This document shows, piece after piece, positions 43,455-50,825 of a DNA stretch of 64,000 bases. The notes beneath the pieces were generated by a model. It saw only the letters and a list, made by a program, of their open reading frames with translations, searched no databases and was not told the origin of the DNA. Origin of the DNA: Hyphomicrobium sp. NDB2Meth4 (GTDB taxonomy: Bacteria; Pseudomonadota; Alphaproteobacteria; Rhizobiales; Hyphomicrobiaceae); NCBI RefSeq assembly GCF_900117445.1, contig NZ_FPEJ01000013.1, forward strand, positions 434,001-498,000, read 5' to 3'. The position numbers and the translations under genes were made by a program. Positions within the stretch are counted from its first letter, which is position 1, and every line of letters begins with the position of its first letter.

Positions 43455-44347
43455 ACCTCCACCTTGTCGGCGAGCTTTGCAGCGCCGGGCTGATTGAGCC
43501 AATCGACGTAATTGCGCATCTCGCCGGAGTTGCGCAGGTGGCGCAGACGGCCGAGATCGATGTCCGCGGCCACCCATTGCGCCGCGTTCAACTCGCCCTG
43601 GGCGAGGATGCCGGTATCGGAAACGGTATGCTCCGATGGCACGTAGATGCCCGCCGAACCCGAATTGTGATCGACCGCCGGTGACCACAACGCATCGCCC
43701 ACCGTCGGGCTTACGACGGCCGCGATCTGGTTCTCCAGCGCCCGCGCCCGCGAGCCGGTGCGTACACGATGATAGCCCGAGACGCGCTCCGTGCATGAAG
43801 GTACGAGCAGCAACTCGGCGCCGGCCTCGGCCATGGCCCGGGCCAGCAACGGGAATTCGCTGTCGTAGCAGATGTTGATGCCGATGAGCCCGAGGCTGGT
43901 ATCGAACACGCGCATCTCGTGGCTCGCCGAGATGCCCCAGTCGACTTCGAACGGCGTCATCACCAGCTTCTCTTGCACGCCGACATTGCCCTTGGGCGTC
44001 ACCAGCTGAGCCGCGTTGGTGTAGCGGCCAGGGCCTTTGCGCGAGGGGCCGCTGCCGACCAGAATGTGCACGCCGTGCTTGGCGGCCAGCTCCTGATGCA
44101 ACTGAACGCGCGCGCCTTCCAGCTCCGCCACGGCATCGAGGGTCGCGGCGAGGTCGCGATAGACCGCCTCGCCAAGCGCCGCCGCCTGCTCGATCGCGGC
44201 GTATTCGGGGAACACAAGCACTTCCGCGCCCGTGGCAGCGCCATCGGCAACCCAACGCGCGATCTTGTCCCGCCACGCATCGAGCGTGGCCGGCTGATCG
44301 ATGGGATACTGCGCAGAAGCGACTTTGAGGGTCTGGCGAGGGCTCAT
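43439..44347 (-). CDS. Carbon-nitrogen hydrolase (nitrilase superfamily)
   Basis: Amidase/nitrilase-fold enzyme of 302 residues that hydrolyses non-peptide C-N bonds. The catalytic triad is visible: Glu48 in VLVFPEYA, Lys127 in GVQEKLVMTPFE, and Cys160 in GINICYDSEFPLLA. It closes an operon of four genes (SnoaL-like, panD, GNAT, this gene) with gaps of 23, 16 and 7 bases. Its substrate is unknown; proximity to panD raises the possibility of an amide linked to beta-alanine or pantothenate, but nothing in the sequence proves it. Confidence 0.9.
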   Translation of the reverse strand: MSPRQTLKVASAQYPIDQPATLDAWRDKIARWVADGAATGAEVLVFPEYAAIEQAAALGEAVYRDLAATLDAVAELEGARVQLHQELAAKHGVHILVGSGPSRKGPGRYTNAAQLVTPKGNVGVQEKLVMTPFEVDWGISASHEMRVFDTSLGLIGINICYDSEFPLLARAMAEAGAELLLVPSCTERVSGYHRVRTGSRARALENQIAAVVSPTVGDALWSPAVDHNSGSAGIYVPSEHTVSDTGILAQGELNAAQWVAADIDLGRLRHLRNSGEMRNYVDWLNQPGAAKLADKVEVVTLA

Positions 44348-44354
44348 GACGGCG

Positions 44355-44957
44355 TTATGTAGTGCCTTCGAGCGGTTTCATCCAGAACTGCATCTGGTGC
44401 GTGGTCTCGTCGGCCTGGTCTATGTCCTTCCAGTCGTAGGTGGCGACGAGCCCCTCGACGGGCGCGTAGCCCCTCTTCGTCCAGAAGGCATCGAGCGGCA
44501 CGTAGTCCTTCGGCTTCAGCGGGTGATCATCGGGACGCACTACGCGGCAGAAAGTCGAATGCGTGAAGCCGCCGAGCTTCTTTGCGTGCGCCTCGCGTCC
44601 ATCGAAGAACGCATGTCCGAGGCCATGTCCGCGGTGCGATTTCAGCAGCACCGACTCGCCGCAGTAGAAGATCTTGTTGATGTCGTAGCCAGCCTTCTCG
44701 AACGGCTCGGCGAACTCATCGGCGTGTTCAATCATCGGCGCGGCCGTCGAGGCCCCGACGATCTCCTCGCCATCCTTGGCGATGATGCAAACCGCACCGG
44801 GCGCCGCCGCGAGCTTGGCCAGGTACTTCTCTTCGTAGTCCAGCGTGCCATCATAGAGATACGGCCAGTCGCGGAACACGACGATGCGCAGCCGCGCCAG
44901 CGCCGGCAGTACCGTATGAATCTCTTCGCCAGTAAGAGATTTGACTTCGATCGCCAT
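44355..44957 (-). CDS. GNAT-family N-acetyltransferase
   Basis: A 200-residue acetyltransferase using acetyl-CoA. FRDWPYLYDGTLDYEEKYL is typical of a conserved subgroup found beside panD in alphaproteobacteria, and the acetyl-CoA pyrophosphate loop is in LLKSHRGHGLGHAFFDGREA (R/QxxGxG/A pattern RGHGLG). The acceptor is unknown. It begins 16 bases after panD and ends seven bases before the hydrolase gene. Confidence 0.85.
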   Translation of the reverse strand: MAIEVKSLTGEEIHTVLPALARLRIVVFRDWPYLYDGTLDYEEKYLAKLAAAPGAVCIIAKDGEEIVGASTAAPMIEHADEFAEPFEKAGYDINKIFYCGESVLLKSHRGHGLGHAFFDGREAHAKKLGGFTHSTFCRVVRPDDHPLKPKDYVPLDAFWTKRGYAPVEGLVATYDWKDIDQADETTHQMQFWMKPLEGTT

Positions 44958-44973
44958 CAGGCCCCCGCAGAGC

Positions 44974-45348
44974 TTATTCGACGGTCGGCTTGTCGGTGAC
45001 CTGCTGGATCACGTTCGATTGGCCGAGCAGCACGATCTTCGGCTTGTGCGTCTTGGCTTCTTCGAGATCCATCTGCGCATAGGCGCAGATGATGATCCGG
45101 TCACCGATGCACGCCCGCCGGGCGGCCGCGCCGTTGAGGCCGATGACGCCACTGCCCGCCGGGCCTTCGATCACGTACGTCGCAAAGCGCTCGCCGTTGT
45201 CGATGTTGTAGATCTCGATGTACTCGTTTGCCAGGAAGCCGGCGGCACGGATGAGATCCGCGTCGATCTTCAGCGAACCCTGATAGTGCAGGTCGCATTC
45301 CGTGACGGTGGCCCGGTGCAGCTTGCACCTCAACATCTTGACGAGCAT
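44974..45348 (-). CDS. panD: Aspartate 1-decarboxylase
   Basis: Pyruvoyl enzyme of 124 residues that makes beta-alanine from aspartate for pantothenate synthesis. The self-cleavage site is Gly24-Ser25 in LHYQGSLKIDADL, which generates the pyruvoyl group. Other conserved parts are KLHRATVTECDLHYQGS, YIEIYNIDNGERFATYVI, GVIGLNGAAARRACIGDRIIICAYA. It is the second gene of the four-gene operon and the only one with a certain function. Confidence 0.96.
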   Translation of the reverse strand: MLVKMLRCKLHRATVTECDLHYQGSLKIDADLIRAAGFLANEYIEIYNIDNGERFATYVIEGPAGSGVIGLNGAAARRACIGDRIIICAYAQMDLEEAKTHKPKIVLLGQSNVIQQVTDKPTVE

Positions 45349-45371
45349 TACGCGTGCCTTCCGAGTGCGGC

Positions 45372-45800
45372 TCAGCCGGAAACCTGCGCGATCCAGTCGG
45401 TCAGGTTGTAATAGGTGGTGACGCGGGCGATCTTGCCGTCGCGAATGGCGAAGAACGTGCCGGCAGGCAGGATATAAGTCTGCCCCTTGGCTTCGGGCAG
45501 CCCGCTGTCCGTGGCTTTGTAGACGCCATGCACGTTGAACTCAGCCGAAGCGCGCGCGCCGTCCTTGCTCACCATCACCACGACGTTCTCGAGCTTCTCT
45601 TTGTAGTGGTGATCCATGCGCGCATTGAACGCTTTGAACTTGTCGATGCCGATGCGGCGCTCGCCCTGATTGACGTCATGGATGACGTCATCGGTGAGAC
45701 AGGCCAGCATCCCGTCGCTGTCGCCCGCGTTGAAGGCCTCGTAATAGCGGCGGATGAGAGCTGCGGTTGCACTCCGCGCTTGGCTTTCGGCGTCGCTCAT
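45372..45800 (-). CDS. SnoaL-like / ketosteroid-isomerase-related protein
   Basis: Cone-shaped NTF2-like fold protein of 142 residues. The pattern IRRYYEAFNAGDSDGMLACLTDDVIHDVNQGERRIGIDKFKAF is typical of the ketosteroid-isomerase-related subfamily (TIGR02096 type). The aspartate in DDVIHDVN could be a general base. Family members act as isomerases, hydratases or ligand binders; the specific role is not readable. It leads the panD operon. Confidence 0.87.
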   Translation of the reverse strand: MSDAESQARSATAALIRRYYEAFNAGDSDGMLACLTDDVIHDVNQGERRIGIDKFKAFNARMDHHYKEKLENVVVMVSKDGARASAEFNVHGVYKATDSGLPEAKGQTYILPAGTFFAIRDGKIARVTTYYNLTDWIAQVSG

Positions 45801-45942
45801 GGTCGCTCCAGTGATTGAAAGTTCGCTGCGCTCTTAGCAGGTTAGGGGGCCGACTGCTACTGGCCGGTACAGCGACATAGGGGCAGTATCACAGATGGCT
45901 AGAGATCGAAGCAGCCGGCAGGGGTTAACGTGCCGCCCAATA

Positions 45943-45972
45943 CAAAAAAGGCCGCGATTTCCGCGGCCTTTG
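45943..45972 (-). terminator. Rho-independent terminator for the small secreted-protein gene
   Basis: Read on the minus strand, GGCCGCG and CGCGGCC form a stem with loop GAAAT, followed by six U. It lies 20 bases after the stop at 45992. Confidence 0.85.
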
Positions 45973-45991
45973 TAGGGGAGCAGGGGATGGA

Positions 45992-46297
45992 TCAGCGGCG
46001 GTTGCTGGCCGAGCGACGGGCGATCTCTGCCTTGGAGACTTCGCCGGCAGCGGCGAGGGCGGAGATGCAACGTTTCGACAGCCGGTAGCCGACGGCGCGC
46101 ATGCACTTGCGGGTCTCGGCGCTCTCCGGCTTGAACTTGGCACAGTTGGACAGATAGTCGTTGGCACAGGCGGCGCGCACCTCGGGGCTGACGGCGCCCG
46201 CATGCGGAGCGGACGCGATGGCGGCCAGAAGGGCAACTGCGGCGACGAACGCAGCGCGGTACGCGTGAAGACCAAAACCCGTTGACGTTGCGAACAT
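45992..46297 (-). CDS. Small secreted cysteine-containing protein, unknown function
   Basis: A 101-residue protein with a signal peptide (AAFVAAVALLAAIASAPHAGA) and a short mature part with four cysteines: VRAACANDYLSNCAKFKPESAETRKCMRAVGYRLSKRCISAL. This spacing recurs in hypothetical proteins of rhizobia and hyphomicrobia. Disulphides in the periplasm are likely. No function is known. Confidence 0.8.
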   Translation of the reverse strand: MFATSTGFGLHAYRAAFVAAVALLAAIASAPHAGAVSPEVRAACANDYLSNCAKFKPESAETRKCMRAVGYRLSKRCISALAAAGEVSKAEIARRSASNRR

Positions 46298-46561
46298 GCC
46301 TACATTCCTCTAGCGAGCGCACAACTCACGGCGCTCAGGGATACCCGACAGGCACGCGTGCGGCTGTTCCCGCCGAGACGGGCTGCCGCTCGCGGCCTTG
46401 TTTACTTGGACGAAGTGCTCTCAGGGCGATTGGCTGACGACCAAACTGGCTCGTCGTCCTGCGAATGAGCATGAACCGTTAAGGTAACCGGCAGGTAAAC
46501 GAACGCGATTCACCGCGTCCTGGCGGCGTGTTAGCTCCGGTCGGAACCACTTGTGCGCAGA

Positions 46562-46894
46562 TCACCCGCGGCAGGGACGGGCGTCCACGTCGGCGCTCCA
46601 GCCCGCCGACTCCTTCGTGTAGCGGACCGACTTTCCGCCCGCGCGCGACCAGCGCGCCCACGCCGAACCGTATTCGAAGTTGGTGAAATCGGCCCAGGAG
46701 CGAGCAGCCGCAGCCTGCGCCGCCGCCTTGGTGCGGCCGGTTCCGGAACCCGAGTGATAGTGATCCGCCATGCACAGTCGGCCGCCTTCTTTCCGCAGCG
46801 TGTGCGTATAGGCAAAGCCCGTGTCGTCGGCCCAAGCGCCGGAGCAGAAAGCCAGCGACGTCAGAACGCCGGCCACGATGGCAATGCGGTGCAT
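46562..46894 (-). CDS. Small secreted protein, unknown function
   Basis: A 110-residue protein with a clear signal peptide (IAIVAGVLTSLAFCSGAWA). The mature part is rich in Gly, Ser, Ala and aromatics (HYHSGSGTGRTKAAAQAAAARSWADFTNFEYGSAWARW) and has two cysteines. The segment KAAAQAAAARSWADFTNFEYGSAWA resembles repeats of other hypothetical rhizobial secreted proteins. The start ATG 46894 has CGGGGGAAGAT upstream. Confidence 0.72.
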   Translation of the reverse strand: MHRIAIVAGVLTSLAFCSGAWADDTGFAYTHTLRKEGGRLCMADHYHSGSGTGRTKAAAQAAAARSWADFTNFEYGSAWARWSRAGGKSVRYTKESAGWSADVDARPCRG

Positions 46895-47000
46895 GATCTT
46901 CCCCCGGGTCAGTCCCCACAGTCGTCACGACTGTCAGACTATTCCTGCCACGGATGATCTGCAACGCCGTGCAGTGTGGGGTTGGCAGAAAACGCGCAGG

Positions 47001-47879
47001 CTACCAGCGCAGGCGATCCATCACCGCGATCGGTCGGGGGGCAGGGGGGGCAAAAAGCACGGCGAGCTTGCTTCCGTCGAGTTCGTCGGTGCCCATCGCC
47101 TCGTCGCGATGAATGCCGGAAGCGACGAAAATGGCGTCTATGCCGGCAGCCTCCGCACCCTTCAGGTCCGTGCGCAGACTATCGCCGACGGCAATGATCC
47201 GTGCGCGCTCGACGTTCGCTCCGCGCTTAGCCTCCGCCGCGCCGTGCGCCGTCTCGTATGCGTTAGCGTGCGGCTTGCCGGCCCAGAACACTTCCCCGTC
47301 CATGCGCTCGTACAGGTCGGCGATGGCACCGGCACACAGGTACTGCCGCCCGCCGACATCCACCACCAGATCCGGATTGGCACACACGAAGGGCAGCCCG
47401 CGAGCCTTGGCGCGCTCCAGCACGGGGCGGTAGTCGTCGGCCGTCTCGTTGAGATCGTCATTCAGACCGGTGCACAAGATGGCATCTGCCTCCTCGATCT
47501 CCGCAGGCGAGGCAGCGATGCGCGAGAAGGTGGCAGCGTCACGCTCGCGCGGCCCGATGCAGTAGAGCTGCGTGTATCCCTTCTCCGCGATGTGGCGCAG
47601 AGCGATTTCCCCGGACGCCACGATGCCGTCGTATGCGTCGCGCGGCACCGCGCGCGAATCCAGCATAACGGCCACGCGCTCACCCGGCACCGGCGCGTTG
47701 GAAACCAGGATCACCGTGCCCCCGCCGGCGCGAAAGCGCAGCAGAGCATCGCACGCCTCGACGAATGCCCGATTTCCATCGTGCAGCACGCCCCACACGT
47801 CGCAGAACATGACGTCATAGCGCGAGAGCAGGTCCCCGGCATGGGCCAGGATAGGCGGAGGCGAAGTGTGGCGAGGCAT
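47001..47879 (-). CDS. HAD-superfamily hydrolase, NagD-like (TIGR01459 type)
   Basis: Phosphatase-fold protein of 292 residues. The first HAD motif is MFCDVWGVLHDGNRAF with the nucleophilic aspartate, the second is ILVSNAPVPG, and the last is IAVGDSLRTDLKGAEAAGIDAIFV, the type II cap arrangement of NagD and related sugar-phosphate or nucleotide phosphatases. ATG 47879 begins MPRHTS; the frame upstream is unconserved. The substrate is unknown. Confidence 0.88.
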   Translation of the reverse strand: MPRHTSPPPILAHAGDLLSRYDVMFCDVWGVLHDGNRAFVEACDALLRFRAGGGTVILVSNAPVPGERVAVMLDSRAVPRDAYDGIVASGEIALRHIAEKGYTQLYCIGPRERDAATFSRIAASPAEIEEADAILCTGLNDDLNETADDYRPVLERAKARGLPFVCANPDLVVDVGGRQYLCAGAIADLYERMDGEVFWAGKPHANAYETAHGAAEAKRGANVERARIIAVGDSLRTDLKGAEAAGIDAIFVASGIHRDEAMGTDELDGSKLAVLFAPPAPRPIAVMDRLRW

Positions 47880-47971
47880 CGATTGGGGGATCCGGAATTG
47901 AACCGCGGTGGGCCTCAATACGTTGTGACAGCCAAAATGCCAAGCCAACCCATGGTCCTAGGGAGAAACCG

Positions 47972-48154
47972 ATGACTGAGCGCAAGCCGAGACAGCCGGA
48001 CGCACGTGAGACGCTGGGCGAGGGCGCACCACCGCGCAAGCGTAAGGAGAGCACTACCGCCGTGGAGAAGGCGCGCCCCACGCGCGGCAATGAGGAAGCG
48101 GACGCACGCATGATCGAGCGCAAGCGCGACGCCCGCATCCGCGACGGCCTCTGA
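47972..48154 (+). CDS. Small basic hypothetical protein
   Basis: A 60-residue frame with AGGGAGAAACCG before its ATG. The protein is very rich in Arg, Lys and Glu (RKPRQPDARETLGEGAPPRKRKE). No fold or family is visible. The good ribosome site is the main support; it could be a short DNA- or RNA-binding peptide or a chance frame. Confidence 0.5.
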   Translation: MTERKPRQPDARETLGEGAPPRKRKESTTAVEKARPTRGNEEADARMIERKRDARIRDGL

Positions 48155-48243
48155 CGCTCAGCCGCTGCGAAGGCGACAAGTGCTGCTAGGATGCATCGCG
48201 ATGGCGTTGCTCGCACTTGGTCGCAGGGGCAAGACACGGGTCA

Positions 48244-48891
48244 ATGGGAAAACACCACACGCCGAAATCAGTCTATCGCATCGGCGCTGGCGCCATCACT
48301 GCAGCCCTGGTTGTCGCGCAGTACTGGCTATCGGTCGTTGACGCCGCAGACAGTGCGCTACTGACCCGCTCACTGCAGTTCTTCAGCTTCTTCACCATCC
48401 TCACCAATCTGCTGGCAGCAGCGGCACTGCTTGCCCCGGTCATGGCCCCGGGCGCCGCGCTGGGCCGGCTTCTTGGTCGCCCAGGTGTGCGCACCGCTAT
48501 CGCCGGTTATATGATCATGGTGGGCGTCGTGTATTACCTGCTGCTCGTAGGGCTGAGCGATCGCCAGGGTGCGTCGCTCTTCATCGAGCACGCTCTTCAC
48601 GCCGTGACGCCACCTCTGTTCGTGGTCGACTGGCTGCCGTTCGTAGATCGCCGCTCGGTCGACTGGCGCGTCGGGCTTCGCGGTCTCGCCTACCCGCTCA
48701 TTTATCTGGCATGGACGCTCGGCCATGGCGCCACGTCGGGGTGGTACCCATACCCATTCCTCGACGTCGCCGATCTCGGCTACGCGCGCGTGCTCGGCAA
48801 TGCCGCCGGCCTTGTTGCCGTCTACATCGCCCTGGAAGCGGTATTGGCGGCTATCGGCAGAGCGCTTCCCGCGCGCTCCACCGAAGCTTAA
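48244..48891 (+). CDS. Pr6Pr family membrane protein
   Basis: A 215-residue integral membrane protein with about six hydrophobic helices. FFSFFTILTNLLAAAALLAP, FIEHALHAVTPPLFVVDWLPF and YPLIYLAWTLGHGATSGWYPYPFLDV match the Pr6Pr family, which is related to the FAR-17a/AIG1 group that includes lipid hydrolases. Its function in bacteria is unknown. ATG 48244 is preferred to the frame start at 48217. Confidence 0.8.
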   Translation: MGKHHTPKSVYRIGAGAITAALVVAQYWLSVVDAADSALLTRSLQFFSFFTILTNLLAAAALLAPVMAPGAALGRLLGRPGVRTAIAGYMIMVGVVYYLLLVGLSDRQGASLFIEHALHAVTPPLFVVDWLPFVDRRSVDWRVGLRGLAYPLIYLAWTLGHGATSGWYPYPFLDVADLGYARVLGNAAGLVAVYIALEAVLAAIGRALPARSTEA

Positions 48892-48900
48892 ATCCGAAGC

Positions 48901-49029
48901 TTACTTCGCTTCGATCTTCACGGCGGGTGTGTCGATGACGATGCCGTGGCGTGAATGCTCGTAGTAGAGATAGCCGAGTACTGCGACGGCAACGGCCAGC
49001 ACGGCGATAATGACTGTTTTCGCGTCCAT
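48901..49029 (-). CDS. 42-residue single-pass membrane protein
   Basis: A very short gene: MDAKTVIIAVLAVAVAVLG begins one transmembrane helix, followed by YLYYEHSRHGIVIDTPAVKIEAK. AGGAG is placed eight bases before the ATG at 49029, which supports translation. Tiny membrane proteins of this type occur across Hyphomicrobiales without known function. It converges on the Pr6Pr gene, nine bases away. Confidence 0.68.
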   Translation of the reverse strand: MDAKTVIIAVLAVAVAVLGYLYYEHSRHGIVIDTPAVKIEAK

Positions 49030-49177
49030 TACAGGTTCTCCTGCCTCGTTGGACTGACGAGTGCCACAAGGCCGTGCATTACGCAATCTCGGCCTGGGGG
49101 GATTACCCGGGTGCTCACCGCGCGCCTTCCAGCTATGATGGCCTCAGCTGAACTGGGCAATCTCGGGTATTCGTCTG

Positions 49178-49720
49178 ATGTCGAAGCGCTATCTCGCAGC
49201 CGTCTCGGCTCTCCTCGCCGCCGTCGTGAGCATTCCCGCGCTTGCAGCCCTGCAGGCGGGGGCACAGGCACCGATGTTCACCGCGCAGGCGACCTTGGCC
49301 GGAAAGCGATTCACGTTCTCCCTCGCCGACGCACTGAAGAAAGGGCCCGTCGTCGTCTACTTCTACCCCAAGGCGTTCACGTCCGGCTGCACAGCCGAGG
49401 CGCACGAGTTCGCCGAGGCCATGGACGACTTCAAGGCGCACAACGCATCCGTGATCGGCATTAGCGGCGACGACATGGACACGCTGGACAAATTCTCCGT
49501 GTCCGAATGCGGCGGCAAGTTTCCCGTCGCTTCCGACCAGGACCAGGAGATTATGACCGCATACAAGGCGGTCATGTTCGGCATCCTGCCTTACGCCAAC
49601 CGCACGTCTTATGTGGTCGCCCCGGATGGCACGATTGCCTACGAGTACACGGCGTTGAGCCCACACGACCACGTCAAGAACACGCTCGAGGCCGTCAAGA
49701 AGCTCGGGACGGCGAAGTAG
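49178..49720 (+). CDS. Exported peroxiredoxin (Bcp/AhpC-like)
   Basis: Thiol peroxidase of 180 residues. The peroxidatic cysteine is Cys71 in YFYPKAFTSGCTAEAHEF. The Bcp resolving cysteine five residues on is a histidine here; Cys in SVSECGGKF could serve instead. A signal peptide (LAAVSALLAAVVSIPALA) indicates the periplasm, unusual for Bcp-type enzymes, which are mostly cytoplasmic. The PDG and YVV regions of the thioredoxin fold follow. Confidence 0.88.
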   Translation: MSKRYLAAVSALLAAVVSIPALAALQAGAQAPMFTAQATLAGKRFTFSLADALKKGPVVVYFYPKAFTSGCTAEAHEFAEAMDDFKAHNASVIGISGDDMDTLDKFSVSECGGKFPVASDQDQEIMTAYKAVMFGILPYANRTSYVVAPDGTIAYEYTALSPHDHVKNTLEAVKKLGTAK

Positions 49721-49731
49721 CCACCCCACCT

Positions 49732-50622
49732 TTATCGCGTACCCTCATCCACTGAAACGGTCGCTGTCCGGCCGACGATCAGCTTCAAGTCGGACGGCAC
49801 CTTATCGAGCTTGACGCGGACGGGGATGCGCTGCGCCAGCCGAACCCATGAGAACGTCGGGTTGACGTTGGCCATCAGGCTTGAGCCATCCGAGCGTTCG
49901 CGATCCTCGATGCCGCCGGCGATGCTTTCGACACGGCCGTGCAGCGTCTCGTTCCCGCCCATCAGGTGCACGGTAACCGGGTCGCCCGTGCGGATGCGGT
50001 CCAGCTTCGTCTCCTCGAAATAGCCCTCGACCCGCAGCGTGTCGGAGTCGATCAGCGCCAGTACGCCCTTGCCCACAGTCACATACGCGCCAGGGCGCAG
50101 CGTCATGTTGGTCACGCGCCCGTTCACCGAGGCATGTATCGTCGAGCGTTCGAGATTGAGCTTGGCGAGATCCCGATCGGCTGTTGCACGCTCCAACTCG
50201 GCCCGTGCCTGCAGGGCGGCCGACAGGGATTCTTCCTTCTTCTGCTCTGAAGCTGCCACGGCGCTTAAGCTCGCGTAACGATGTGCATCTGCGTCGAGGT
50301 GCGCAACCGCTGCCTTCTTGCCCTCCACGGCCGCCTCGGCTTGTCGCAATGTGAGTTCATACCGCTCAGGGTCGACGCGGAACAACGGATCACCCCGCTT
50401 TACGTCCTGGTTGTCCTTCACCAGGACTTCCGTTACGAGCCCCGACACATCCGGCGCGACAGCAACGACGTCCGCCCTGACTCGGCCATCGCGCGTCCAT
50501 GGCGCCTCCAGGTAGTAGTCCCAGATCGCCATGCCGATCACCACCGCCAGCGCGACCGTTAGCAGTGTAACGGCGACACGAAGGATCGTTGAGGCGATGT
50601 TGCCAACGGAGAGACTGATCAT
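49732..50622 (-). CDS. HlyD/AaeA-like periplasmic adaptor
   Basis: Membrane-fusion subunit of 296 residues. An N-terminal helix (ILRVAVTLLTVALAVVIGMAIWDYY) anchors it; VRADVVAVAPDVSGLVTEVLVKDNQDVKRGDPLFRVD is the lipoyl-like half and VNGRVTNMTLRPGAYVTVGKG the other, flanking a coiled coil at about 90-150. It is the last gene of an FUSC-DUF1656-HlyD operon; four-base overlaps join all three. E. coli AaeXAB exports hydroxybenzoates, and a related role is possible. Confidence 0.9.
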   Translation of the reverse strand: MISLSVGNIASTILRVAVTLLTVALAVVIGMAIWDYYLEAPWTRDGRVRADVVAVAPDVSGLVTEVLVKDNQDVKRGDPLFRVDPERYELTLRQAEAAVEGKKAAVAHLDADAHRYASLSAVAASEQKKEESLSAALQARAELERATADRDLAKLNLERSTIHASVNGRVTNMTLRPGAYVTVGKGVLALIDSDTLRVEGYFEETKLDRIRTGDPVTVHLMGGNETLHGRVESIAGGIEDRERSDGSSLMANVNPTFSWVRLAQRIPVRVKLDKVPSDLKLIVGRTATVSVDEGTR

Positions 50623-50825
50623 GCGAGATAGCTTGCCGTCCAGACGACGGTCCCAAGAGTGACTACGTAAAGAGCCAGATCAAACAGCGGTCTGTGCCAG
50701 ATGAAGCGATAAGCGCCAGCAGCGGAAAGAAGATGCCGCAGCAGCATGGTCGCGAGAAAGGCGAGCACCATCCACACGAACAAGCTCGGTAGGAACACAC
50801 CGAAAAAGTCGACTTCCTCGATCAT
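50619..50825 (-). CDS. DUF1656 (AaeX-like) small membrane protein
   Basis: A 68-residue protein with two hydrophobic helices: SLFVWMVLAFLATMLLRHLL and DLALYVVTLGTVVWTAS. EVDFFGVFLPSL at the start is the DUF1656 signature. It is always found between an FUSC transporter and an HlyD adaptor and may be an assembly factor. ATGA overlaps link it to both neighbours. Confidence 0.9.
   Translation of the reverse strand: MIEEVDFFGVFLPSLFVWMVLAFLATMLLRHLLSAAGAYRFIWHRPLFDLALYVVTLGTVVWTASYLA

Noticed and set aside
48217-48243. Longer N-terminus for the Pr6Pr membrane protein
   Set aside because: The nine extra residues have no ribosome site and do not resemble the family start.
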